Positions 26,673 through 36,691 of a DNA stretch of 64,000 nucleotides are shown here, piece by piece; within the stretch, counting starts at the first letter, position 1, and every line of letters starts with the position of its first letter. Both the position numbers and the translations under genes were made by a program. Below the pieces are notes generated by a model. That model was not told the DNA's origin. It was given only the letters and a program-made list of their open reading frames with translations, and did no database searches. Origin of the DNA: Nocardioidaceae bacterium (GTDB lineage Bacteria; Actinomycetota; Actinomycetes; Propionibacteriales; Nocardioidaceae); the NCBI GenBank assembly GCA_025980475.1, contig JAICXL010000001.1, positions 1 through 64,000 of the forward strand, written 5' to 3'.

Positions 26673-27818
26673 GTGACTCAGCGGCTCGCCGGACGACGTT
26701 GGAAACTACTGAAACAGCACGTCAGGCCCGCAATGGACGACCGACTGTCGTTGCCTGTTTTCCGCTCGGCGAAGTTCGCCGCCTGGGGCGAAGTCCTGTG
26801 GAAGCACCCGGTCGCATGGGGTTCAGCGTCACTGATCATCCTGCTCGCGCTCGCCGCACCGATCCTCGGTCTGAAGACCGCCATGCCATCGATCAAGGTG
26901 CTGCCCACGAGTGCCTCCGCCCGGATCGGCTACGACCAGGTCCAGCGGGCCTTCGGGCCAGGCGCCCCCGGCACCCTGCAAGTCCTCACCGACAAGGCCG
27001 ACGCCAAGACGACCAGCACCGTCCTCGCTCACGACCCGGGCATCTCCGCCGCCATGGCACCGATGCCCTCGCGTGATGGCACGGACCACGTCCTCATCCA
27101 GGCGGTCCCGACCGTCGACCCGTCCTCTCCCGATCTCGCCAGGACGGTGGACAGACTTCGTGCCGACCTCCCACCCTCCACCCTGGTCGGCGGCGCGGCC
27201 GTGGAGAACCTCGACCTGAACTCCCAGCTGGACTCCTCCACGCCACTGGTGATCGGCGTGATCCTCACCCTCGGGTTCCTACTCCTTCTGGTGGCCCTCC
27301 AAGCGCCACTGATCGCGCTGCTCGGCACGTTGGCGAGCCTGCTGTCGACCGCTGCCGCCTTCGGGGTCGCCCGGCTGGTCTTCCAGAACGGCTGGGGATC
27401 TCACCTCTTCGGGTTCGAGCCGCAAGGCTTTCTCGACGCGTGGGCGCCGGTGTTCTTCTTCGCGATGATCTTCGCCATCGCCATGGACTACACGGTGTTC
27501 CTGCTCGCCTCGGCCAAGGAGCACTACGAGAACAGCGGCGACCCCAGGGAGGCCATGGTGGGCGCACTCGCCCATTCCGGTCGCGTCATCTTCGCTGCCG
27601 GAGCCGTCATGGTCGCGGTGTTCTTCACCTTCTCCCTTTCTGGGCCACTGCCCCCCAAGGAGATGGGCATCATCCTCGGCGTCGCCGTACTGCTCGACGC
27701 CTTTCTCGTCCGGCTGGTGCTGCTGCCTGTGCTGCTCCGCCTCACCGGCGCAGCCGCCTGGTACGTCCCCACCTGGTTGTCCCGAGCTCTTCCCGACATC
27801 CGCTTCTCACACAGCTGA
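26673..27818 (+). pseudogene. 5'-truncated MMPL/YdfJ-type transporter, abutting the att site
   Basis: Only the second half of an MMPL protein; GFLDAWAPVFFFAMIFAIAMDYTVFLLASAKEHYE conserved; coding begins at the DR2 edge. Confidence 0.75.
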
Positions 27819-27871
27819 ACAGTCACCAAACGCACCGACCACCCCCCTCCTCGATCGAACGGAGAACCACC

Positions 27872-28048
27872 ATGTGTCGAGCAGTCACCTGCAAGACCTG
27901 CGGCAAGACCACCTGGGCCGGATGCGGCCAACACATCGCCCAGGTTCGCGCCACCGTCGCCAACGACCAGTGGTGCCCCGGCGGCCACCCCAGGTCAGAA
28001 CGACACGGAGGCGGACTGCTGGCCAAACTGCTCGGTCGGAACCGGTAG
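27872..28048 (+). CDS. Small Cys/His-rich, probably zinc-binding protein
   Basis: MCRAVTCKTCGKTTWAGCGQHIAQVRATVANDQWCPGGH; RBS ggag upstream. Confidence 0.65.
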   Translation: MCRAVTCKTCGKTTWAGCGQHIAQVRATVANDQWCPGGHPRSERHGGGLLAKLLGRNR

Positions 28049-28266
28049 TCGCCGAGAGGGCAACACGGCCCGAGACCGAGCCTACTCGCGAGCGCCGACG
28101 AGGCGATCCTCGAGCACACCCCGGTCGGCGGGTTACCGCTATGGAGGTCTTGCCACGTCCCCGACGTCGAGGCGGTTGCGAGATGCGTGGGCGTGTGGTG
28201 ATTCGAAGCGGTGTCGGACCAGGTCCCCTCCGTGGTCTCGTGAAGTCGGCGGGCCTGTCACCGACT

Positions 28267-28288
28267 GTTCATCCGTCGTTCAACTGCA
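28267..28288 (+). promoter_or_regulatory. PHO box upstream of pstS
   Basis: Two 11-nt direct units GTTCATCCGTC GTTCAACTGCA. Confidence 0.7.
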
Positions 28289-28362
28289 CACCCCGAAGCC
28301 GTCATCCGTACTCCTTAGCGTCGACTCGACAACGACAGAACGACGACATCAGGAGACTCTCC

Positions 28363-29487
28363 GTGATCAGCTCTTCGCAGAGCAACAGGGCGCGTCGGTT
28401 CGCCCTCCCAGCCGTCGCCGCCCTCGCGCTCGGCACGACGCTCACCGCGTGCGGTGCCGCCAACGAGTCGAGCGCCCCGGCCAACGACAGCTCCCCCGCC
28501 TCGTCGAACCAGCTCTCCGGCACCCTGAAGGGTGCCGGGTCGAGTGCCCAGGCGAGCGCGATGGACGTGTGGCGCGCGGCCTTCCAGACCAAGAACCCCG
28601 GCGTCACCGTCAACTACGACCCCGCCGGCTCCGGCGCAGGGGTCGAGCAGGTCACCGCCGGAGGCGTCGACTTCGCTGCCTCCGACAAGGCGCTGGACCC
28701 GGCTGCCGGCGAAGTGGCCGCTGCCGCCAAGCGGTGCGGCGGCGACGTCATCGAGGTGCCCGACTACGTCAGCCCGATCGCGATCATCTTCAACGTCCCG
28801 GGCGTCTCCGGGCTGAAGCTCGACGGTCCCACGATCGCGAAGATCTTCGCCGGGACCATCACCAAGTGGAACGACCCGGCCATCGCCGCCCAGAACAAGG
28901 GCACGAAGCTGCCGGACCTCAGGATCGCTCCGGTCCACCGCTCCGACAAGTCGGGGACGACGAACAACTTCACCGACTACCTGCACCAGGCCGGCGGCGG
29001 CGCGTGGAAGTACCCGGCCGGCGAGGTGTGGCCGATCTCCTCGGGCGAAGGCGCGAACGGCACGTCCGGCGTCGTGTCCGCGGTCAAGGCCGGCAAGGGC
29101 GCGATCGGGTATGTCGACGCCAGCCAGGCCGGATCGTTCAGCACGGTCGCGGTCAAGGTCGGCTCCTCGTACGTCCCACCCACAGCCGACGGTGCCGCCA
29201 AGGCACTCGCCGCATCTCCGCTGGAGAGCGGCCGGTCCTCGACCGACATCGCGGTCAACGTGGCGCGTACCACCACCGCACCGGGCGCCTACCCGCTGCT
29301 GCTGACGTCGTACCTGATCGCCTGCCCGACGTACTCGGACGGCAAGGGGGCCGCAGTCAAGGCCTTCCTCAGCTACATCGTCAGCAACGAGGGACAGCAG
29401 GCCGCGGCCTCCCACGCCGGCTCCGCTCCCCTCCCGGCATCGCTGCAGAGCAAGGTCGCTGCAGCGATCGACACGATCAAGGGTTGA
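28363..29487 (+). CDS. pstS: Phosphate-binding lipoprotein PstS
   Basis: Lipobox LTACG; GAGSSAQASAMDVW, NYDPAGSGAGVEQ, RSDKSGTTNNFTDYL. Confidence 0.92.
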   Translation: MISSSQSNRARRFALPAVAALALGTTLTACGAANESSAPANDSSPASSNQLSGTLKGAGSSAQASAMDVWRAAFQTKNPGVTVNYDPAGSGAGVEQVTAGGVDFAASDKALDPAAGEVAAAAKRCGGDVIEVPDYVSPIAIIFNVPGVSGLKLDGPTIAKIFAGTITKWNDPAIAAQNKGTKLPDLRIAPVHRSDKSGTTNNFTDYLHQAGGGAWKYPAGEVWPISSGEGANGTSGVVSAVKAGKGAIGYVDASQAGSFSTVAVKVGSSYVPPTADGAAKALAASPLESGRSSTDIAVNVARTTTAPGAYPLLLTSYLIACPTYSDGKGAAVKAFLSYIVSNEGQQAAASHAGSAPLPASLQSKVAAAIDTIKG

Positions 29488-30425
29488 TGAACAGCCTCGT
29501 CAGGACGTCCGGATCGCCCAGGAAGAGAAGCCTGGGCGATCCGGCGTTCGCCGGTCTCACCCGCTCGGCGGCACTGGCCATCCTGGTCGCGCTTGCCGGC
29601 GTCGCGGTGTTCCTCACCATCGAGGGCATCCCTGGCTTCACCGCGCCCGCGGACGCGCTCGCCGGCCACACCACGTTCCTGGGCTACGTGTGGCCGCTGG
29701 TGTTCGGCACCGTGCTCGCCGCCGTGCTGGCGTTGGTGATCGCCGTGCCGCTCTCCGTAGCCCTGGCGCTCGCCGTGTCCCATGTCGCCCCGCCGCGGGT
29801 GGCGACCGGCATCGCCTACGTCGTCGATCTGCTCGCGGCGGTCCCCAGCGTGGTCTACGGGTTGTGGGGCATCGGCTTCCTCGGCCCGCAGCTGGTGCCG
29901 CTGTACCGGTGGCTCAACGCGCACGCCGCCTGGATCCCCTTCTTCGCCGGCCCTGTGTCGACGACCGGCCGCACCATCCTCACCGCGGGCCTCGTCCTCG
30001 CGGTGATGGTGATGCCGATCATCACCGCGATCACCCGTGAGGTCTTCGCCCGCAGTCCCCGGCTCACCGAGGAGGCGGCGCTGGCGCTCGGGGCGACCCG
30101 TTGGGAGATGATCCGCATGGTGGTGCTCCCTCACGGCCGGTCCGGGGTGGTCTCGGCGGCCATGCTCGGCCTCGGCCGGGCACTCGGCGAGACGATGGCG
30201 GTGGCGATGGTGCTCTCGGCGAGCGGTGTGGTCACCTTCCACCTGATCTCGAGCACGAATCCCTCGACGATCGCGGCGAACATCGCCCTCACCTTCGCCG
30301 ACGCCACGGGACTCCAGGTCAATGCCCTGATCGCCACCGGCCTGGTGCTGTTCGTGCTCACCCTCCTCGTCAACATGGCGGCTCGTGCGATCGTCGTCCG
30401 CAGCGCTCCGGGAGGTCGACCATGA
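29487..30425 (+). CDS. pstC: Phosphate ABC permease PstC
   Basis: AVPSVVYGLWGIGFLGP, EEAALALGATRWEMIRMVVLPHGRSGVVSAAMLGLGRALGETMAV. Confidence 0.92.
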   Translation: MNSLVRTSGSPRKRSLGDPAFAGLTRSAALAILVALAGVAVFLTIEGIPGFTAPADALAGHTTFLGYVWPLVFGTVLAAVLALVIAVPLSVALALAVSHVAPPRVATGIAYVVDLLAAVPSVVYGLWGIGFLGPQLVPLYRWLNAHAAWIPFFAGPVSTTGRTILTAGLVLAVMVMPIITAITREVFARSPRLTEEAALALGATRWEMIRMVVLPHGRSGVVSAAMLGLGRALGETMAVAMVLSASGVVTFHLISSTNPSTIAANIALTFADATGLQVNALIATGLVLFVLTLLVNMAARAIVVRSAPGGRP

Positions 30426-31498
30426 CCCAACTGCTCCTCGACCGCAGCGCACCGCCGGTGCCGACGCTCGACCTCCAGCGCCCCCGCCTCCCGCGGTGGG
30501 CGCCCGTCGTCGTTCTGGGCGTCAGCGTCGCCGGGGCGGGGCTGCTCGGCCTCCTGCTCGGTTGGTCGCTGGCCCCGATGGTGATCGTCGCGGTCCTCGC
30601 CTTCATCGTGCTCCTGCCCGCGTGGTCGAGCGTGATCGAAGGCGGTCGGGCCGCTCGCAACCGGCTCGCGACGGCGCTCGTGTGGAGTGCCGTCGGCGTG
30701 GCCCTGGCTCCGCTGGTCTCGCTGTTGTGGAAGGTCGTGCAGTACGGCCTTCCCCAGATCAACGGACGGTTCCTGACCTGGTCGATGCGCAACGTGATCG
30801 GTGAGCCGGGGGGAATCTTCCACGCGATCATCGGCACGCTGTTGATCACCGCGCTCGCGACGGCGATCTCCGTCCCGGTCGGGCTGCTCGCCGCGATCCA
30901 CCTTGTCGAGTACGGCGGCACGTCACGAGTCACCGCCCTGGTGCGGTTCCTGGTGGACGTGATGACCGGCATTCCCTCGATCGTGGCGGGCCTGTTCGCC
31001 TACGCCCTGTTCGCGTTGATCATCGGCCCCGGGACCCAGTTGGCGCTGGGCGGCGCGGTGGCGCTCTCACTGCTGATGGTGCCGATCGTGGTGCGCTCCA
31101 CCGAGGAGATGCTCAAGCTCGTCCCCCAGGAGCTGCGCGAGGCGGCGTACGCCCTCGGCGCGCCCCGGTGGCGCACGATCGTCCGGGTCGTGCTGCCCAC
31201 CGCGAGCGGGGGCATCATCACGGGCGTGACGCTGGCGATCGCCCGCATCATCGGCGAGACCGCCCCCCTGCTGATCGTCTGCGGCGCCACCGACTCGACG
31301 AACTTCGACGTGCTCAAGGGCCAGATGGCGAGCCTGTCGGTGTTCATCTACTCCAGCTACACCCAGACCGGCACGCATCCGGAGATTTTGCAGGGCATGG
31401 CCTGGGGGGCCGCGTTCGTGCTGATCGTCGTCGTGATGGCGCTCAACCTGACCGCGCGGCTCCTCGGCCGCTTCCTGAGCCCGCGCCGGCCGCGCTGA
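30422..31498 (+). CDS. pstA: Phosphate ABC permease PstA
   Basis: [63 protein letters not shown]. Confidence 0.92.
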   Translation: MTQLLLDRSAPPVPTLDLQRPRLPRWAPVVVLGVSVAGAGLLGLLLGWSLAPMVIVAVLAFIVLLPAWSSVIEGGRAARNRLATALVWSAVGVALAPLVSLLWKVVQYGLPQINGRFLTWSMRNVIGEPGGIFHAIIGTLLITALATAISVPVGLLAAIHLVEYGGTSRVTALVRFLVDVMTGIPSIVAGLFAYALFALIIGPGTQLALGGAVALSLLMVPIVVRSTEEMLKLVPQELREAAYALGAPRWRTIVRVVLPTASGGIITGVTLAIARIIGETAPLLIVCGATDSTNFDVLKGQMASLSVFIYSSYTQTGTHPEILQGMAWGAAFVLIVVVMALNLTARLLGRFLSPRRPR

Positions 31499-31530
31499 CC
31501 TCTCTTCCATCCACTGCCCGAAGGAATCCG

Positions 31531-32310
31531 ATGGCTACCAGCATCGACGTCTCCGACCTCGACGTCTACTACGGCGACTTCCTCGCCGTCCAGGGCGTCA
31601 CCATGACGATCCCGGCCCGGTCCGTCACCGCGCTGATCGGTCCGTCGGGCTGCGGCAAGTCCACGTTCCTGCGCACGTTGAACCGAATGCACGAGGTGGT
31701 GCCGGGGGCGCACGTCGAGGGCAAGGTCGTCGTCGACGGTCAGTCCCTCTACGACTCCGCAGTCGACCCGGTGGAGGTGCGTCGGCACATCGGCATGGTG
31801 TTCCAGCGTCCCAACCCGTTTCCGACGATGTCGATCCGGGACAACGTGCTCTCCGGGCTCCGTCTCAACGGCAACGCCCCCAAGGGCGACCAGGCCGACG
31901 AGGTCGCCGAGAAGGCGCTCCGTGGGGCCAACCTCTGGGACGAGGTCAAGGACCGGCTCGGCAAGCCCGGCATGAGCCTGTCGGGCGGTCAACAGCAGCG
32001 GCTGTGCATCGCCCGCGCCATCGCGGTCGAACCACAGGTGCTGCTGATGGACGAGCCCTGTTCCGCGCTCGACCCGATCTCCACCTCCGCGATCGAGGAC
32101 CTCATCGACGAGCTGCGCTACGACTACGCGATCGTCATCGTCACCCACAACATGCAGCAGGCCGCCCGGGTCTCGGAGAACACCGCCTTCTTCAACCTCG
32201 CCGGACCGGGAATGCCCGGACGCCTGGTCGAGATGAGCCCCACGCGCAAGATGTTCACGAAGCCGGACGACCCCGCCACCGAGGCCTACATCTCCGGGCG
32301 CTTCGGCTGA
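31531..32310 (+). CDS. pstB: Phosphate ABC ATPase PstB
   Basis: [55 protein letters not shown]. Confidence 0.95.
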   Translation: MATSIDVSDLDVYYGDFLAVQGVTMTIPARSVTALIGPSGCGKSTFLRTLNRMHEVVPGAHVEGKVVVDGQSLYDSAVDPVEVRRHIGMVFQRPNPFPTMSIRDNVLSGLRLNGNAPKGDQADEVAEKALRGANLWDEVKDRLGKPGMSLSGGQQQRLCIARAIAVEPQVLLMDEPCSALDPISTSAIEDLIDELRYDYAIVIVTHNMQQAARVSENTAFFNLAGPGMPGRLVEMSPTRKMFTKPDDPATEAYISGRFG

Positions 32311-32339
32311 CCGAGCTCGTACCCCGAAGGGCCGCTACG

Positions 32340-32379
32340 CCGAAGGGCCCTCCTCCCGGCCGGGAGGAGGGCCCTTCGG
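32340..32379. terminator. Bidirectional terminator hairpin between convergent pstB and phoU
   Basis: Perfect 20-bp palindrome ccgaagggccctcctcccgg/ccgggaggagggcccttcgg. Confidence 0.85.
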
Positions 32380-32393
32380 GCGTTCGGGGCCGT

Positions 32394-33056
32394 TCAGCCG
32401 CGCACCGGCTGCTCGCCGGTGGTCAGGAACACGATCCGCCGGGCGACCGAGACCGCGTGATCGGCGATCCGCTCGTAGTACCGGCCCAGGAGGGCCACGT
32501 CCACGGCCGGCTCGACATCGCGCTGCCAGGAGTCGGCAAGCAGGATCCGGAAGGTGTCACCACGCAGCCGGTCCATCTCGTCGTCGACCGACTCGAGTTC
32601 CCGAGCGATGTCGGGGGTGGGGTTCTCGAAGACGTCGACGAGCACGTCCTCGAGCCGCGCGACCATGTGCTGGCAGATGGCCGCCATCCGAGCGAACAGC
32701 GGCACCGCCTCCGTGGGCAGCGTCGGGTCTGGCGCTCGCATCCGGGCGATCTTTGCCACGTGGACGGCGAGGTCTCCCATCCGCTCCAGTTCGCCGACCA
32801 TCTGCAGTGAGGCGACGAGCATCCGCAGATCCGCCGCGACCGGGTTCTGGAGCGAGAGCAGCTCGATGCTCCGCTCCTCGATCCGCTCGCGGAGCAGGTC
32901 GACCGCTCGGTCGGCGTCGATGACCGCCTCCGCGATAGCGAGGTCCCCCTCGAGGAGCGCGACCGTGGACCGGTCCAGCGCCCCGTGAACGAGGCGGACG
33001 AGGTCGACGAGGTCGCCGTGGACCGCATGGAGCTGGTGGAGGTAGGCATTGCGCAC
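32394..33056 (-). CDS. phoU: Phosphate regulator PhoU
   Basis: MRNAYLHQLHAVHGDLVDLVRLV, ERMGDLAVHVAKIAR, GRYYERIADHAVSVARRIVFLTTGE. Confidence 0.93.
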   Translation of the reverse strand: MRNAYLHQLHAVHGDLVDLVRLVHGALDRSTVALLEGDLAIAEAVIDADRAVDLLRERIEERSIELLSLQNPVAADLRMLVASLQMVGELERMGDLAVHVAKIARMRAPDPTLPTEAVPLFARMAAICQHMVARLEDVLVDVFENPTPDIARELESVDDEMDRLRGDTFRILLADSWQRDVEPAVDVALLGRYYERIADHAVSVARRIVFLTTGEQPVRG

Positions 33057-33095
33057 GTGATGAGACTAGGAGCGCGTCGTGAAAGCAGGTCGGCC

Positions 33096-33117
33096 GGGCG
33101 GTGAACAGGCGGTGAAC
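33096..33117 (-). promoter_or_regulatory. PHO box between phoU and senX3
   Basis: Reverse strand GTTCACCGCCT GTTCACCGCCC, two 11-nt direct units. Confidence 0.7.
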
Positions 33118-33176
33118 GTTGGGCGACGGTTCCCCGACAAGGCGTTCCCGGCCGCGAATCGCCCTACCATTTCGTC

Positions 33177-34316
33177 GTGGACTCGACGATGCAGGTCGTG
33201 CTGGCCGCTGTCCTCGGCGCGGTGCTGGGCGGCGGCGTGGCCCTGGCGTGGCGCGCCAGCGAGGCGCTGCTGCATCCCCGAGAGGCCGAGGAGGAGCCCG
33301 TCCTGCCGCCAGGGGTGACCTCGGTCCTGTCGGTCCTCGCCAGTAGTGCGCTCGTCGTCCAGCACGACGACACGGTCGTCAAGGCATCCGCACCGGCTTA
33401 TGCGATGGGCCTCGTCCGGAACCGGCGCCTTCTGCTGCCCGAGGTCATCGAGCTGGTGCACGCCGTACGACGGGACGGGGAGATCCGCGAGGAGGAGCTC
33501 AGCATCGGTTCCCCGGCTCGGCAGGTCTGGCTCCGAGTTGCGCCGCTGACGACGAGGCTGGTGCTCGTTCTCGCCGAGGACCGGACACGTGAGCGACGCG
33601 TGGAGGCCATCCGTCGAGACTTCGTCGCCAACGTCAGCCACGAACTGAAGACGCCCGTCGGTGCCATGCTGCTCCTGGCCGAGGGCGTCCTCGATGCCGC
33701 TGAGGACCACGTCGCGGTTCGCCGGTTCGCCGAGCGGATGCAGATCGAGGGCAACCGCCTCGCCACCCTGGTCAGCAGCATCATCGAGCTCTCCCGGGTT
33801 CAGGACGACGATCCGGCGAGCCGCGACGCCGTAGACGTCGCAGCGCTCGTCGACCGGGTGGTCGAGGAGAACACCGTGGAGGCCGGAGCCCACGGCATCC
33901 GGCTCGCCCGCGACGTGCCCGCTGGGCTCTCGGTGCGGGGGAGCGCCGGTCAGCTGGCTCTGGCGCTCGGCAACCTGGTCTCCAATGCGGTGGCCTACTC
34001 GTCCGATGGCGCACGGGTGCTGGTGCGCGCAGCGGAAACGAACCACCGCGTGGAACTCTCGGTCGTGGACCACGGCGAGGGCATCCCCCCCGACGAGGTC
34101 GACCGTATCTTCGAGCGGTTCTACCGCCTCGATCCCGCACGGCAGCGCTCGACCGGAGGAACGGGACTCGGGCTCTCGATCGTCAAACACGTCGTCGCTT
34201 CCCACGGCGGAGAGGTCCGGGTGAGGTCTGTGCCGGGAAACGGCTCGACGTTCACCCTGGTACTGCCGGCTGCCGTCACGGCAGCGTCTCCACCGCTGGA
34301 GGGGAGCATCGGATGA
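33177..34316 (+). CDS. senX3: SenX3/PhoR-type sensor histidine kinase
   Basis: RRDFVANVSHELKTPVGAMLLLAEGV, RFYRLDPARQRSTGGTGLGLSIVKHVVASHGGEV. Confidence 0.92.
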   Translation: MDSTMQVVLAAVLGAVLGGGVALAWRASEALLHPREAEEEPVLPPGVTSVLSVLASSALVVQHDDTVVKASAPAYAMGLVRNRRLLLPEVIELVHAVRRDGEIREEELSIGSPARQVWLRVAPLTTRLVLVLAEDRTRERRVEAIRRDFVANVSHELKTPVGAMLLLAEGVLDAAEDHVAVRRFAERMQIEGNRLATLVSSIIELSRVQDDDPASRDAVDVAALVDRVVEENTVEAGAHGIRLARDVPAGLSVRGSAGQLALALGNLVSNAVAYSSDGARVLVRAAETNHRVELSVVDHGEGIPPDEVDRIFERFYRLDPARQRSTGGTGLGLSIVKHVVASHGGEVRVRSVPGNGSTFTLVLPAAVTAASPPLEGSIG

Positions 34317-34990
34317 CCCGGGTGCTGGTGGTCGAGGACGAGCAGAGCTACCGCGAGCCGCTCAGCTATCTTCTGCAGCGGGAGGGATTCGAGGTCGTCG
34401 AGGCCGAGACGGGCCCGGATGCCCTCGAGGCTTTCGACCGGCTCGGAGCCGACATCGTGCTGCTCGACCTGATGCTGCCCGGCATGTCCGGGACAGAAGT
34501 GTGCCGTCACCTCCGGGCGCGGTCCCGAGTACCGGTCATCATGGTGACCGCACGAGACGACGAGGTCGACAAGGTGATCGGGCTCGAGCTGGGCGCCGAC
34601 GACTACGTCACCAAGCCCTACTCCTCGCGTGAGCTGGTCGCCCGCATCCGCGCCGTACTGCGCCGCGGGGAGGAAGTGCCGACAGCGGGCGAGGCGCTCG
34701 AGGTCGGCCGCGTCCGGATGGACGTCGACCGCCACCAGGTCACCGTGGCCGGTTCCGATGTCTCACTGCCGCTCAAAGAGTTCGAGCTGCTGGAGATGTT
34801 CCTGCGCAACCCTGCCCGTGTGCTGACCCGCCAACAACTGATCGACCGCGTCTGGGGCGCCGACTACGTCGGTGACACCAAAACACTCGATGTGCACGTC
34901 AGGCGACTGCGCTCCAAGCTCGAGGAAGACCCGGCACACCCTCGCATGCTCTTGACCGTGCGAGGCCTCGGCTACAAGCTCGCGCAGTGA
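34313..34990 (+). CDS. regX3: RegX3/PhoP-type response regulator
   Basis: VLVVEDEQSYREPLSYLLQREGFEVVEAETG, KPYSSRELVARIRAVLRR, C-terminal winged helix. Confidence 0.92.
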   Translation: MTRVLVVEDEQSYREPLSYLLQREGFEVVEAETGPDALEAFDRLGADIVLLDLMLPGMSGTEVCRHLRARSRVPVIMVTARDDEVDKVIGLELGADDYVTKPYSSRELVARIRAVLRRGEEVPTAGEALEVGRVRMDVDRHQVTVAGSDVSLPLKEFELLEMFLRNPARVLTRQQLIDRVWGADYVGDTKTLDVHVRRLRSKLEEDPAHPRMLLTVRGLGYKLAQ

Positions 34991-35088
34991 CGGCCTCCCG
35001 GCAGTTGCCCGTCCGCGAAACGGCTCCGGCCCGGTGGGCACGCGAAGTCGTCCACAGGCAGCGACCGGCACAACGCAGGCAGCCGAAA

Positions 35089-35844
35089 TCAGTCAGCGAG
35101 AGTCCGCGGATGGGAATGCAGTGGTGCACCCCGTTCGGCGCCGTGGAAAGAGCCCCAGGTGCCGTCGGCGTGTACGAGCAGAACCGCGAGGGCGGCGGCT
35201 ACGGCGGTCATCGTGACGAACCAGAGCCCGCGCGTCCACCTGCCCGGCACGTCGGCCGTGCTGCCACCGAGCACGGTGAAGCGCAGCGCGGGGACGATCC
35301 GGCCCAGGAGGTGGAGGCCGGTCACGGTGGCCCAGGCGAGGAAGAAGCCTTGATGCAGGGTCACCCAGTCAATCCGAAATCCGAGGACTGTCAGGAGATT
35401 GCTGCGGGCGCGCTCCTCTCCGAGGACGACCAGCAGGACGCCTGTGCCGAGAAGCCCGAGGGTTGCGGCGACGACGAATGGACCCAGCAGTCTAAGCAGC
35501 AGAGGAGGCGGTCCAGATTGGACGTAGGGCGCGCTGCCCAGGTAGTAGCGGGTCATGCGCCAACCGGTGCTTGCTGTCTTCATGACCGCCGGGGGGATGA
35601 GCAGGGCGCCGAGTGCTACGTGCCAGGAGAGGAGTCCGCGTACGTCGAACAGGGTGAGGAGCTCTCCAAGGGAGAGGACGAGCAGCACCAGGCCGGTCCA
35701 CGAGGTGAGTAAGGCGTTTCCGGCAGGGCCGCCGGTGCGGGGCGAGATGGGCTGGGCCCGCTCGCGTTGCCCGGTCGCCTCCGCGACGGTGCCACTCACG
35801 GCCTGCGCAACGGCACTGTGGTGGTTCGCCATGTGCGGCTCCAT
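35089..35844 (-). CDS. Multi-TM membrane protein (cytochrome b-like)
   Basis: TM segments with conserved His (LLSWHVALGALLIPP, VTLHQGFFLAWATVTGLHLLGR); ATG at 35844. Confidence 0.6.
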   Translation of the reverse strand: MEPHMANHHSAVAQAVSGTVAEATGQRERAQPISPRTGGPAGNALLTSWTGLVLLVLSLGELLTLFDVRGLLSWHVALGALLIPPAVMKTASTGWRMTRYYLGSAPYVQSGPPPLLLRLLGPFVVAATLGLLGTGVLLVVLGEERARSNLLTVLGFRIDWVTLHQGFFLAWATVTGLHLLGRIVPALRFTVLGGSTADVPGRWTRGLWFVTMTAVAAALAVLLVHADGTWGSFHGAERGAPLHSHPRTLAD

Positions 35845-35861
35845 CGTCAGTCCTTCCCGGA

Positions 35862-36524
35862 TCAGGACGCGTTCGTGCCGCTGTTGCTGGGTCCGCCGGA
35901 GCCACTGGAGACCCCAGGGGGCTGGGTCGGTGAGGGGGGCGGCGGCGCTGGTTGAGCCGCGTGGCTCAGTGGCGCCGGCGCGGTGTGCTGGGTCGGAGTT
36001 GTGCTCGCCGTGCGAGCCGCAGTGACGGTCCGCACCGGGCTCGGCGGGTGGGTCGGCGAAGGAGTGCTGGTTCGGCGCGTGGGGGAAGCGGTTGCGCTCG
36101 GCGCCGGCGCGGCGGCGCCAGCCTGGTGGGCGGCTGTCGCTGTGGTGCTCGTTCGCGACGTCGGCGGGGCCGCGGCCTTCTGGACTAGTGCGTGGTGCCG
36201 GCGGTGAGGCGGTGCGATGGCCCTCGTCCTTCGGTGATGAGTTCGCTGATGGGGCGTCGGCCTGATGCCCGACGTCGTACTCCGCGCAGGGTCGTGCCCG
36301 GGGCCAGCGCTGGTTCCCGGTGCGGCGGCCGCACCGGCTGTTGAGCTCGAGGCAAGTGAGACGAAGGCTGCCGCGGCTCCGACGAACGTTGTGCCGACGA
36401 GAGCGAGATAGCGCCTGGCCTGGACGAGTGTTGGTGACATCGCCGGTCGGGCGCTCGAGTCGCTGGGGCGGTTCACGTCGCTCACTGGTCTCCTTCGTCG
36501 ATCCACAGGGCCAGTTTGGGGCAT
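35862..36524 (-). CDS. Exported Pro/Ser/Thr-rich low-complexity protein
   Basis: Hydrophobic N-terminal segment (YLALVGTTFVGAAAAFVSLASS), then low-complexity T/P/S tail. Confidence 0.5.
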   Translation of the reverse strand: MPQTGPVDRRRRPVSDVNRPSDSSARPAMSPTLVQARRYLALVGTTFVGAAAAFVSLASSSTAGAAAAPGTSAGPGHDPARSTTSGIRPTPHQRTHHRRTRAIAPPHRRHHALVQKAAAPPTSRTSTTATAAHQAGAAAPAPSATASPTRRTSTPSPTHPPSPVRTVTAARTASTTPTQHTAPAPLSHAAQPAPPPPSPTQPPGVSSGSGGPSNSGTNAS

Positions 36525-36691
36525 ACGCCGGTTGTGCGACGCGCAAACGGCAGGTCATCATCGGCGAGAGGTGCTGGTGCGAGGATCGGGAATCCCCATT
36601 CGTCGAGCGAGATCCGCTCGGGCCACATCGGTGCACACAGCCCGTGGCCATCGCAGCGGGTCCAGTCGACCCTCAAGTGCGGGCCCCTCAC
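36482..36691 (-). CDS. Small ferredoxin
   Basis: RVDWTRCDGHGLCAPMWPERISLDEWGFPI ... GVCPKLAL; GTG start overlaps the upstream stop. Confidence 0.8.
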   Translation of the reverse strand: MRGPHLRVDWTRCDGHGLCAPMWPERISLDEWGFPILAPAPLADDDLPFARRTTGVCPKLALWIDEGDQ

